This document shows positions 1 to 8,151 of a stretch of 64,000 nt of DNA, one piece after another (positions within the stretch are counted from its first letter, which is position 1; each line of letters opens with the position of its first letter). The notes under the pieces are model-generated. The model was not told the origin of the DNA and did not search any database. It saw only the letters and a list, made by a program, of their open reading frames with translations. The DNA comes from Archangium violaceum (GTDB taxonomy: Bacteria; Myxococcota; Myxococcia; Myxococcales; Myxococcaceae). The position numbers and the translations under genes are program-made. Location: contig NZ_CP069396.1 of the NCBI RefSeq assembly GCF_016887565.1, positions 7,856,001 to 7,920,000 on the forward strand. The letters are read 5' to 3'.

Positions 1-1
1 G

Positions 2-901
2 GGCTGGCGCGCCCAGGCCCTCCACGGCGGCATGGACCAAGCCCAGCGCGACCGCGTCCTCAAGCAGTTCAAGGCGCATGCGGTGGATCTGCTCGTCGCC
101 ACTGACGTGGCCGCGCGCGGGCTGGACATCGAGAAGCTGACCCACGTCGTCAACTACGACGTGCCCAATGCCCCCGAGGCCTATGTCCACCGCATCGGCC
201 GCACCGGCCGCGCCGGGCGCGAGGGCGTGGCCATCACGCTCGCCGAGCCCCGCGAGCACCGCCTGCTGCGCAACATCGAGAAGCTCACGGGCCAGAAGAT
301 CGAAGTGGCCACCGTGCCCACCGTGGCGGACCTGCGCGCCCGCCGGCTCGAGCTCGTCCGCGCCTCCCTGCGCGAGGCCCTCGTGGCCGGCGAGCTCGAC
401 TCCTACCGCTCCGTGGTGGAGAGCCTCGCCTCCGAGTTCGATCTGGTGGATGTGGCCGCCGCCTCGGTGAAGCTGCTCCATGACGCGCAGGTGGAGGGCC
501 ACGAGCAGGAGGAAGAGGAGGAGATCCCCACGCTGCCTCCTCCCACGGCGAGGCCCTCGCATCCGGGCAAGAATGCCCGGGCGGCCGCTCGCCAGGGGCC
601 CGGGGGGCCGGGTGCGAAGGAGCCCCGAGGCGTCAAACGCCGCGCGGGTCCGGCGCAGGACTTCGATATGACCCGGCTGTTCATCGGTGCCGGCCGGGGC
701 ACGGGACTCCGTCCCGGGGACCTGGTGGGTGCCATCACGGGCGAGGCGGGCGTGGAGGGCAAGCGGCTCGGTGCCATCGAGATCGGCGACAACTACTCGC
801 TCGTCGAGGTGCCCGAGTCCGAAGCCGAGCAGATCATCACGGCGCTGCGCCAGACCACCCTCCGGGGTAAGAAGGTGCAGGTACGCCGGGACCGGGGCTG
901 A
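2..901 (+). CDS. DEAD-box ATP-dependent RNA helicase, C-terminal part (5' truncated by window edge)
   Basis: The reading frame is already open at base 2, so the start and the N-terminal ATPase core lie outside the window. What remains is the second RecA-like helicase domain: TDVAARGLD (motif V) and [13 protein letters not shown] (motif VI) are intact. A linker of about 90 residues rich in Glu, Pro and Arg follows, then a C-terminal DbpA-type RNA-binding fold (from about [13 protein letters not shown] to the end). That tail places it with DeaD/CsdA/DbpA helicases, which unwind structured RNA in ribosome assembly or cold adaptation. The subfamily cannot be decided without the N-terminus. A lipoprotein gene follows 54 bases downstream and is probably independent. 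Confidence 0.9.
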   Translation, partial: GWRAQALHGGMDQAQRDRVLKQFKAHAVDLLVATDVAARGLDIEKLTHVVNYDVPNAPEAYVHRIGRTGRAGREGVAITLAEPREHRLLRNIEKLTGQKIEVATVPTVADLRARRLELVRASLREALVAGELDSYRSVVESLASEFDLVDVAAASVKLLHDAQVEGHEQEEEEEIPTLPPPTARPSHPGKNARAAARQGPGGPGAKEPRGVKRRAGPAQDFDMTRLFIGAGRGTGLRPGDLVGAITGEAGVEGKRLGAIEIGDNYSLVEVPESEAEQIITALRQTTLRGKKVQVRRDRG

Positions 902-955
902 GCCCCGGTGCGACTTCGCGGCCCGCTGTCCAAGGCGGGCCACGGGAGGAACATC

Positions 956-2926
956 ATGGGTCGACTCACCTCGCTTCTCTTGCTCCTGCTTCTCGTTGGA
1001 AGTGGGTGCAAGCCACGAGCGACAGAGGCCGCCGTTCGGCTGAAGGTCTCCTACAACTTCAAGGTTGGTTGCATCACCGTGCTCGCCCGGGATGCGAACG
1101 GTCAGGGCCAAGAGACGAGTGAGTTCACGGATCTCGCTCGTGAGTCTTCGGAGGTGGTGCTCGCCGTCTTCCGCAAGGAGGACTGGAGCCACACGCTGGA
1201 GATCACCACGACCGCCCACGAGCTGACTTGTGACGGAGCCGAGGTGGCCCAGGAAGTACGTATCGTGGAGCTCGACAAGAAGGGTGACATCAAGGAGTCC
1301 GAAGTCACCCTGACGGCCCACGATACCGATGAAGATGGGTACATGGCCGAGGGCACGGACTGCGACGACAATGACAAGAACAGTCGACCCGGGCTCAATG
1401 AGGCATGCGATGGCCGGGACAACGACTGCGACGGAAACATTGATCAGGGCCTGCCCACGAGGCCCTGGTACCCCGACCGGGATGACGATGGCTTCGGCGA
1501 CCGAGATGCCACGGCGCTGATGAGCTGCGCCGAGCCCGCGAACACGGGCAACACCCGCTACGTGCAGAACAACACGGACTGCGGGGACTCGGATGCGGAG
1601 ATCTACCCGCGCCCTGGCCTCTCCGAGGCACTGTGCGACGAAGTGGACAATGACTGCGACGGCGAGAAGGACGACGGTTTCGCCAAGGGCGCCGCTTGCA
1701 GCAATCCCTGTCCCGGTGGGAAGTACGTCTGCAATGCCAGCCACAACGGGGTGAGTTGCGTCGAATCCCCGGCCCCGGCCCTCTATTACCCGGACGTGGA
1801 TGGCGATGGCGCGGGTAACGAGAACATCACTCCGTCAAATGTGTGCCCAAACGAGACAGCACCCACGGGCTTCGTCGCCAACAAGAACGACTGCGACGAT
1901 CTGGACAAGCACAACCTACGCGGCAAGGCCGAGGTGTGCGACGACCGGGACAACAACTGCGACACGCAACGGGACGAGGGCGACATCTGCGGGGGCAAGG
2001 GATGGAAGGTGCTGGATGACGCAGCCCTCACTGGCAATTCCCGTCAATGGAAGACGGTGGCGATCGGCCCGGGCGGGTTGCCAGTATGGGTCGCGGGAGA
2101 TAACGGCGCACTCGCGGTTCGCACCGCGGCGGGTCAGGCCTTCAAAAGCCTTGATGGAGGTTGTGGTAACCATAACTGGCGCGCTGCCTGGGTTCGCCCC
2201 GCCAACGGCCACGTACTGCTGGCCGGTGAAGGCGGGCGCCTGGCCGAGCATGACGGCATCAACGTCTGCTACAACCAGGCAACCCTCTCACCAAGCAACA
2301 ACGTCACTGGCCTGATTGAGTTCAACCAATCCAATCCCCCGGTCTACCTCGTTGAAGACAAGGCACGAATGTACGCGTGGACGCCCGGCACCCTCCCGGA
2401 GCAGCGTTACAACGAGGCTGTGCAAACCTACTTTGGCATCCACGGATTGGCCCCCACGCAGTTGCTCGCCGTTGGAGGCGCGACTGAAGACAACGAAGCG
2501 CCCTACATCGCCAGTTACTCCGGCAGCGGAGGCCTTGGCTCGGTGGTACGCCACACCCTCAATAATGTGCCCGGCAATAATCCCGGCCCTTTGCGTGCCG
2601 TGTGGATGGGTGCTTCCAACCTCGCCTATGCCGTAGGAGACACTGGTCAGGTGATGAGGTGGGACGGAGCCACGAACTGGAATTACGTGAACCCGCCGTC
2701 CGACAACACCACCGCTCCCTTCTCCAGTGTCGTGGTGCTGGACCCCTCCTCCATCTACGTCACCGATGCCACCACCAACGGTGGTTCCATCCGTCGGTTG
2801 AACGCGGCCGGCACGTGGTTCACCGCTACCACCGTGAACAAGCCCCTCCGGGATATTGCGCTCAGCTCGCCGAGCGACATTTGGGCCGTGGGCGACAACG
2901 GCAACGTGGTGCACTTCCCGGAGTAG
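956..2926 (+). CDS. MopE-like metal-binding-motif lipoprotein
   Basis: The ATG at 956 is preferred over an in-frame start at 908 because GGAGG lies just upstream and the protein then opens with a signal sequence (LLLLLLLVGSGC), suggesting a lipoprotein. Three copies of the calcium/copper-type motif follow: D-x-D-x-DG, then DCDD, then CDxxDNDCDGxxDxG, at roughly 1335-1450, 1480-1680 and 1795-1985. These match the putative metal-binding family named after Methylococcus MopE. The C-terminal 310 residues carry repeats such as VWVAGDNGALA, AVGDTGQVMRWDG and IWAVGDNGNVVHF, consistent with a beta-propeller. It probably sits at the cell surface. The bound metal and ligand are unknown. Confidence 0.75.
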   Translation: MGRLTSLLLLLLLVGSGCKPRATEAAVRLKVSYNFKVGCITVLARDANGQGQETSEFTDLARESSEVVLAVFRKEDWSHTLEITTTAHELTCDGAEVAQEVRIVELDKKGDIKESEVTLTAHDTDEDGYMAEGTDCDDNDKNSRPGLNEACDGRDNDCDGNIDQGLPTRPWYPDRDDDGFGDRDATALMSCAEPANTGNTRYVQNNTDCGDSDAEIYPRPGLSEALCDEVDNDCDGEKDDGFAKGAACSNPCPGGKYVCNASHNGVSCVESPAPALYYPDVDGDGAGNENITPSNVCPNETAPTGFVANKNDCDDLDKHNLRGKAEVCDDRDNNCDTQRDEGDICGGKGWKVLDDAALTGNSRQWKTVAIGPGGLPVWVAGDNGALAVRTAAGQAFKSLDGGCGNHNWRAAWVRPANGHVLLAGEGGRLAEHDGINVCYNQATLSPSNNVTGLIEFNQSNPPVYLVEDKARMYAWTPGTLPEQRYNEAVQTYFGIHGLAPTQLLAVGGATEDNEAPYIASYSGSGGLGSVVRHTLNNVPGNNPGPLRAVWMGASNLAYAVGDTGQVMRWDGATNWNYVNPPSDNTTAPFSSVVVLDPSSIYVTDATTNGGSIRRLNAAGTWFTATTVNKPLRDIALSSPSDIWAVGDNGNVVHFPE

Positions 2927-2974
2927 CTCGGCAGGTGCACGGCCATGAAGCCTGAGCGGTGAAGTACCCGCCGC

Positions 2975-3529
2975 TCAGCGCCACTGTTCCTGGGAGTCGG
3001 CCTCCGCGATGGCTGCTTCCAGGGCCCCGAAGAGGGGGCGCACGGCCCAGTTGCCGTCATACCTCTGGCCGTTGATGAAGAACGTCGGCGTGCCGCTGAC
3101 GCCGGCGCGGCTTCCCCCGAGGCAGTCCGAGCGCACGCGCTCGGCCACCGCTCGGCTTCCCGCGTCCCGGTCGAACTGCTCCACGTCCAGCCCCAGCAGC
3201 TCCGCGTAGCCGATCAGATCATCCGGCTCGAGCGACTCCTGGTTCTCGTAGAGCAGGTCGTGCATCTCCCAGAATCGGCCCTGCATCGCCGCCGCCTCGG
3301 CCGCGTACGCCGCCAGACGCGCGTGCGGATGCAGCTCGGAGAGCGGGAAGTTGCGGAACACGAAGCGCACCTGCCCTCCCAGCCTCTGCCTCACCGCCTG
3401 GATGATGGTGTAGGCCTCGCCACAGTAGGAGCACTCGTAATCTCCGTACTCCACCAGTGTCACTCGCGCTTCGGCCGCGCCCATCACATGGTCGCGCTCG
3501 GATACTGGAGGCGTCAGTCTTCCCATCAT
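2975..3529 (-). CDS. DsbA-family thioredoxin-fold oxidoreductase, cytoplasmic type
   Basis: The 184-residue product begins directly with the fold; no signal peptide is visible. The first strand VTLVEYGDYECSYC contains the redox pair C33-x-x-C36, and GTPTFFINGQRYDG near the end is the usual cis-proline segment. It matches the Thioredoxin_4/DsbA superfamily. Such proteins without a leader act as cytosolic disulfide reductases or isomerases, so an exported role is unlikely. The start ATGATG at 3527-3529 leaves two equivalent choices. The gene is followed convergently by the MopE-like gene. Confidence 0.85.
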   Translation of the reverse strand: MMGRLTPPVSERDHVMGAAEARVTLVEYGDYECSYCGEAYTIIQAVRQRLGGQVRFVFRNFPLSELHPHARLAAYAAEAAAMQGRFWEMHDLLYENQESLEPDDLIGYAELLGLDVEQFDRDAGSRAVAERVRSDCLGGSRAGVSGTPTFFINGQRYDGNWAVRPLFGALEAAIAEADSQEQWR

Positions 3530-3750
3530 CGCGAGACCTCCCGCGAGACAACCACGCCCTCTCGGGCCTGGAGCTCGGCGGGAAAGGTGCGCAGATACCC
3601 CCTGGATGACGACCCTGTCCTCAAGGCTCGCCTGCTCGTGTGGAGAGCGTTCGGGCTGGCGGTAGGGGTACCCGTGAAAAGCGGGGCCCCGGACACCACC
3701 GCGGGTGCTCGGGGCCTCGAGTTGTGCTGACAGGGTTCAACACGGGGCTG

Positions 3751-3790
3751 GATACCCTCACCCCGTCCCTCTCCCAGAGGGAGAGGGTCT
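3751..3790 (-). repeat. Dispersed hairpin repeat, copy 1
   Basis: Read on the minus strand, CCCTCTGGGAGAGGG-type inverted halves form a hairpin, followed by GGGGTGAGGGTATC. It lies 48 bases past the stop of the NtrC-type regulator (3839). The 309-base gap 3530-3838 holds this copy and no recognisable gene. Confidence 0.85.
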
Positions 3791-3838
3791 GAACCTGGTT
3801 CTACACCGTTGATCCTTCCGTAACGGCCTTCGTCTTGA

Positions 3839-5476
3839 TCAGAACTCGGCCGACGCCCTCGGATCCACGATGCCGCACTCCTTGATCTTGTAGAGCAGCG
3901 CCTTGTAGCTGATTCGCAGCTTGCTCGCCGCACGACGCTTGTTCCACGCCGTCCGCTGCAGCATCGCCAGTATCGCTTCCCGCTCCGCCAGCATCGCCGC
4001 CCTCTTGCCGATGTCCTTCAGCGACATCTCCCCCTCCGGCACGCTCGGCGGCGGCGGCGGCGGCTGCGGCACGTCGAACGGATTCGCGTACCGCACCGGC
4101 GGCACCACATGGTTCGTCGGCACCTCCGCCGGAGGCACGTTCCCCTTCGACGGCATCTCCAGCACCTGCACCGCCGTGCCTCCACCCGCCGCGGGCACCG
4201 TCACCGGCGTCCGCACCACTGTCGGCGCCGGAGGCTCCACGTCCCCGTCTCCCGCGTACGACGTCGGCAGCGACGGCGCGCTCGCCGGCGCACGGCCTCC
4301 CGCTCGCAGCTCGTCCAGCACCAGCGTCGGATCCTTCAGCACGCACAGCCGGCGCACCATGTTCTCCAGCTCGCGCACGTTGCCCGGCCACTCGTACTCC
4401 GTGAAGGCCCTCAGCACCTCCGGCGGCAGCTCCGCCACCCCGCTCATGTACTGCCGCCCGTACTTCTTCAGGAAGTGGTCCGTCAGCGGCACCACGTCCT
4501 CCGGGCGCTCCCGCAGCGGCGGCAGCCGGATCGCCACCACGTTCAGGCGGTAGAACAGGTCCTCGCGGAAGTTGCCCAGCTCGATCTCCCGCTCCAGGTC
4601 CCGGTTCGTCGCCACCACCACCCGGCTGTCCACCCGGACGCTCTTCTTGCCTCCCACCCGGAAGAACTCCTCGTCCTGCAGCACCTGCAGCAGCTTGGCC
4701 TGCAGCCGGATGGCCATCTCGCCGATCTCGTCCAGGAAGATCGTTCCCTGATCCGCCAGCTCGAACTTGCCCGGCTTCTCCGCCGTCGCGCCCGTGAACG
4801 CACCCCGCTCGTGGCCGAACAGCTCGCTCTCCAGCAGCTCGCCCGGCAGCGCCGCGCAGTTCACCTTGATGAACGGCCGCGCACGCCGATTGCTGCGCGC
4901 GTGGACCTCGCGGGCAATCACTTCCTTGCCCGTGCCAGACTCACCCAGCAGCAGCACCGGCACGTCCGTGTCCGCGATGCGCTCCACCAGCGCGCGCACC
5001 CGGCGCATGGCCGGCGAGTGCGAGATGAGCAGCCGCTCCCCACTCGCGTCCACCAGCGCCGCCGACTGGGCCGCCACCGGTGCGCTCGCCGCGGGCTGGC
5101 GCGCCGGCATACGGCTGCCCAGGGCCCGGCCCATCGCGTCCTCCAGCTCGTCGTTGCCAAAGGGCTTGGACAGGTAGTCGCTGGCGCCCAGCTTCATGGC
5201 ACGCATGGCGTCCTCCGCGCCCGACAGCGCGGAGAGCACGATGACCGGCGCGTTGCCGCCGGAAGCCCGGTAGCGCCGCAGCACCTCCAGGCCACTCATC
5301 TCCGGCATCATCACGTCCAGCAACACCACGTCGAACGAGCCCCCGGCGAGCATCTCCAGGGCTTGAGCTCCATTCGACGCGCAGCGCACCTGGTACCCCG
5401 AGCTGCCCAGCAGCTCGGCGAGGAACGTCCGCACCTGCTCCTCGTCGTCCACCACCAGCACCGCGATCCGATCCAT
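3839..5476 (-). CDS. Sigma-54-dependent NtrC-family response regulator
   Basis: Domains in order: receiver (about residues 4-120, phospho-acceptor D54 in VLLDVMMPEMSG, K104 in SKPF); AAA+ activator domain with Walker A GESGTGKE (178-185), the sigma-54 contact loop GAFTGA (225-230), Walker B TIFLDEIGEM and arginine fingers in NLVVAIRLPPLRER-type sequence; a proline-rich linker; and a C-terminal Fis-type HTH. All catalytic motifs are intact, so it should remodel sigma-54 RNA polymerase when phosphorylated. The ATG at 5476 is chosen over one 21 bases upstream because GGGAGG is spaced 7 bases from it. The next upstream gene (5541-6557) codes for a degenerate GGDEF regulator in the same direction. 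No histidine kinase is adjacent, so the partner is unknown. Confidence 0.95.
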   Translation of the reverse strand: MDRIAVLVVDDEEQVRTFLAELLGSSGYQVRCASNGAQALEMLAGGSFDVVLLDVMMPEMSGLEVLRRYRASGGNAPVIVLSALSGAEDAMRAMKLGASDYLSKPFGNDELEDAMGRALGSRMPARQPAASAPVAAQSAALVDASGERLLISHSPAMRRVRALVERIADTDVPVLLLGESGTGKEVIAREVHARSNRRARPFIKVNCAALPGELLESELFGHERGAFTGATAEKPGKFELADQGTIFLDEIGEMAIRLQAKLLQVLQDEEFFRVGGKKSVRVDSRVVVATNRDLEREIELGNFREDLFYRLNVVAIRLPPLRERPEDVVPLTDHFLKKYGRQYMSGVAELPPEVLRAFTEYEWPGNVRELENMVRRLCVLKDPTLVLDELRAGGRAPASAPSLPTSYAGDGDVEPPAPTVVRTPVTVPAAGGGTAVQVLEMPSKGNVPPAEVPTNHVVPPVRYANPFDVPQPPPPPPSVPEGEMSLKDIGKRAAMLAEREAILAMLQRTAWNKRRAASKLRISYKALLYKIKECGIVDPRASAEF

Positions 5477-5540
5477 CCCCTCGCCTCCCCTCACCATCTC
5501 GAATCACCCCGGGGCCTACCCTCGATGGGTCCGCCCCTCA

Positions 5541-6557
5541 TCAAACCGTCAGTCCCACTCCCGCACCCCGCCGCTCCTCGCGTGCCCGGCGCAACGCCTG
5601 CAACGCGTGGGTGAGCAGCTGGGCCGGAGCCCCCACCATGTCCGGATAGCTCACCGCGCCCAGCGTCAGCGACGGGCGCAGCACCTTTCCCTCCACCTGC
5701 AGGCGCGCCAGGGAGAAGCGCTCGCTCACGCGAGCCATCACGTCCGGCACCCCCTCCGCCGGAGTCCCCGGCAGCAGCACGGCGAACTCGTCCTCGCCCA
5801 CTCGCGCCACCACGTCCGCCTCGCGCACCGTCTGGCCGAACACCACCGCGCTGTACACCAGCAGCCGCTCGGCCACGCCCCGTCCGGACTCCTTGCGCAG
5901 GGTGCGGAAATCCTCGAGCGACCCGGCCACCACCGAGAAGCTGCCCCCGAAGCGCTCCGTGCGCCGCATCTCCAGCGTCATGAGCTCCAGCAAGAAGGTG
6001 CGCGTGTACAGCCCGGTGAGCGGATCATGCAGGGCGGCGGAGCCCGCGTCGTCGGGCAGCATCGCCCGGCGCACGGCCTTCTTCAGCCGCAGCTGGGCGC
6101 GCAGGCGAAGCACCAGCTCCTCGCCCGAGCCGGTGCGCGGCACCATGTCCACGCACAGGCCCTTCTCCAGGCAGTGGCGGTGCGCCTCGGTGTCCCCCGG
6201 ATCCACCAGATACAGCAGGGGAATCGCGCCCCGGCCCATCTGCCGCAGCCGCCGCGCCACTGACACCGCCGCGAAGTCCGGAGCCTGCGCGGCGAGCACC
6301 ACCGCGTCCGGGCGGATGGCCTCGAACAGCGGCCCCGCCGCGTCGAAGCGCGTCACCGGCACCACCCGGAAGCCCGCTTCCCCCAGCACCACCCGGGTTC
6401 GCTCCAGGTCTCCCGCACGCGGCTCCACCACCAGCACCGTCAGCGGCTGATCCGCCCTCTTGTGCTTGCGCCTCAACGCCACCGCCCCTCCCCTCCGGCC
6501 AGAACCTTTTTCCACATCGCTTCTCCGCCCCATCCCCAGGTTTACAGCCTCACCCAC
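5541..6557 (-). CDS. Degenerate receiver-GGDEF protein, probable c-di-GMP effector
   Basis: The N-terminal receiver-like domain (about residues 38-155) lacks the phospho-acceptor: the position after PDAVVL is Ala. The GGDEF domain (about 175-330) carries GEDEF at 254-258, a variant of GG(D/E)EF. The first metal-binding motif, normally DxDxFKxxND, reads AGSLEDFRTLRKE and lacks the Asp and Asn. The inhibitory site RxxD is intact (R245, D248), exactly five residues before GEDEF. Binding of c-di-GMP without synthesis is therefore more likely than diguanylate cyclase activity; this is inference. A second ATG nine codons in (MGRRSD) is an alternative start. It lies 64 bases from the sigma-54 regulator start and may be co-transcribed with it. 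Confidence 0.8.
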   Translation of the reverse strand: MGEAVNLGMGRRSDVEKGSGRRGGAVALRRKHKRADQPLTVLVVEPRAGDLERTRVVLGEAGFRVVPVTRFDAAGPLFEAIRPDAVVLAAQAPDFAAVSVARRLRQMGRGAIPLLYLVDPGDTEAHRHCLEKGLCVDMVPRTGSGEELVLRLRAQLRLKKAVRRAMLPDDAGSAALHDPLTGLYTRTFLLELMTLEMRRTERFGGSFSVVAGSLEDFRTLRKESGRGVAERLLVYSAVVFGQTVREADVVARVGEDEFAVLLPGTPAEGVPDVMARVSERFSLARLQVEGKVLRPSLTLGAVSYPDMVGAPAQLLTHALQALRRAREERRGAGVGLTV

Positions 6558-6604
6558 CCCTACTCCCTTCCATCCCCATGTTTTTCCTGGGGTTGGGAAG
6601 GCCG

Positions 6605-6883
6605 TTACCCCTCATGGTCCCCTGAAGGAGCAACAGGCGTGCCATCCATGACCCGCCGGAGGTACGCCTCGACCTCCCCTTCCTCCAGGCGAAGCTTGAA
6701 CGCCTGGTGGCCGTCGATGATGACCACGGGGATGTCGTACCGGAAGGCGGCGAAGATGGAGGGATCGGCGCGGATGTCCTCCTCCACCAGATCGAAGGGG
6801 ATGCGTTCGCGCACCCGCTCGAGCACGGCCTTGGCCTGGTCGCAGAGGCAGCAGTTCGGTTTCGAGTAGATTCGGACAATCAT
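6605..6883 (-). CDS. Glutaredoxin-like protein (DUF836 type)
   Basis: A 92-residue protein starting MIVRIYSKPNCCLC with the redox pair C11-x-x-C14, followed by the expected helix, FDLVEEDIRAD, the cis-Pro strand IPVVIIDG and a final helix. This is the small glutaredoxin/NrdH-like fold, most like DUF836. It probably reduces protein or glutathione-type disulfides in the cytosol. A longer frame open to 7132 runs antisense into the next gene and is rejected in favour of ATG 6883. It is divergent from the PATAN gene with only 22 bases between starts, so the promoters must overlap the coding regions or lie further in. Confidence 0.8.
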   Translation of the reverse strand: MIVRIYSKPNCCLCDQAKAVLERVRERIPFDLVEEDIRADPSIFAAFRYDIPVVIIDGHQAFKLRLEEGEVEAYLRRVMDGTPVAPSGDHEG

Positions 6884-6905
6884 TTCGGACGAAGGATGTG
6901 ATGCG

Positions 6906-8078
6906 ATGCGCGGTCTGTCAGGTGACTTCTCGACGATGCCGTTGAAGGATCTCGTCGCGTACCTCGGCAGCCGGCGGGTGATGGGGACGTTGAGGGTCAC
7001 CCGAGCGGGCGTGCGCAAGCTCATCCTCCTGCGCGAGGGGCAGGTGCTGAGCGCCAGCTCCAACCAGCCACGCGAGTTCCTCGGACAGTTCCTCATCAAC
7101 ATGGGGCACCTGAACGAGGAGCAGTTCAGCAAGGCCTACGCGACCCAGCGCGAGACGCGGGTACCGCTGGGGAAGATATTGGTGATGACGGGGATGGTAC
7201 CCGAGCAGACGGTGCGCGCGGCCCTCTCCCTGAAGTTCCGCGAGACGCTGCTGGACATGTTTCCCTGGGAGGAGGGCGAGTTCTCCTTCGACGCGGGCCC
7301 GGTGGCGGAGATCGACGGCGTGGATGCGCGCGTGGAGTTGGCGGACGTGCACCGCGAGGGCGAGTTCCGCGAGACGGCCTGGCAGGCGATCCGGACGGCC
7401 TTCCCCTCGGGGAACCTGTACCTGGAGCTGGACGAGCGCCGGCTGGCGGAGTCCCCCAAGGCGGGCAGCCTGGACGCGAGGCTGGTGAAGCGCATCCGCG
7501 AGGGGCTGAGCATCGACGAGATGGCCAAGGTGCTGCACGCCTCGGAGTTCCTGGTGTACCAGCGGCTGTACGCGCTCTACCGGTTGGAGGCGGTGAAGGT
7601 GCGGAGCACGCCACCCGCGGTGCGCCAGCGGCCAGCTCCCGCCGAGGACGAGGACGAGGCGCAGGTGGTGGACGTGGACGTGCTCGGCGCCGAGTCCCCC
7701 ACGAGCGAGGTCATCCAGGCGGCGCAGTCGTTCCTGGCCAACGGCAACTTCCGGGACGGAGAGGCACTGGCGCGCCGGGCGTACGAGATGTCGGCCACGC
7801 CGGAGACGGAGGCACTGTTGCGCTCGGCGGAGGCGGCGCTGCAGGGCGCGTTGCGCCGGGAGATGCTGGACAAGCCACAGGTGCCCTCGCTGGTGGTGTC
7901 GGCGGCGCAGTTGAAGACGCTGCAGCTCAGCTCGCCCGAGCGCTACCTGCTGTCGCGCATCGACGGCAAGCGCGACCTGGGCGCCATCATCAGCGTGTCC
8001 CCCATCAAGGAGGTGGAGGCGCTGAAGTACTTCCGGGCCTTCGTGGACTCGGGGCTGGTGAAGCTCACGCCCCGGTAA
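6906..8078 (+). CDS. DUF4388 (PATAN-domain) regulatory protein
   Basis: The N-terminal 100 residues (GDFSTMPLKDLVAYLGSRR, then GTLRVTRAGVRKLILLREGQVLSASS) match the DUF4388/PATAN domain found in cyanobacterial PatA and in many delta-proteobacterial signalling proteins. A second segment from LGQFLINMGHLNEEQF to FSFDAG is the usual continuation. The remainder is mostly helical, with a DEDEDEAQ-rich acidic linker near residue 250 and tetratricopeptide-like helices after it. No enzymatic motif is visible, so it is probably a scaffold or output partner in two-component or motility signalling. GAAGGA nine bases before ATG 6906 supports this start over ATG 6901. Confidence 0.8.
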   Translation: MRGLSGDFSTMPLKDLVAYLGSRRVMGTLRVTRAGVRKLILLREGQVLSASSNQPREFLGQFLINMGHLNEEQFSKAYATQRETRVPLGKILVMTGMVPEQTVRAALSLKFRETLLDMFPWEEGEFSFDAGPVAEIDGVDARVELADVHREGEFRETAWQAIRTAFPSGNLYLELDERRLAESPKAGSLDARLVKRIREGLSIDEMAKVLHASEFLVYQRLYALYRLEAVKVRSTPPAVRQRPAPAEDEDEAQVVDVDVLGAESPTSEVIQAAQSFLANGNFRDGEALARRAYEMSATPETEALLRSAEAALQGALRREMLDKPQVPSLVVSAAQLKTLQLSSPERYLLSRIDGKRDLGAIISVSPIKEVEALKYFRAFVDSGLVKLTPR

Positions 8079-8151
8079 CGCCTCGTCCCCGCCCCGGGCA
8101 GGCACCCCGTGTCGCGGATGCCCGCCCGCTGACGGTCCTCCTTCGAGGGTC

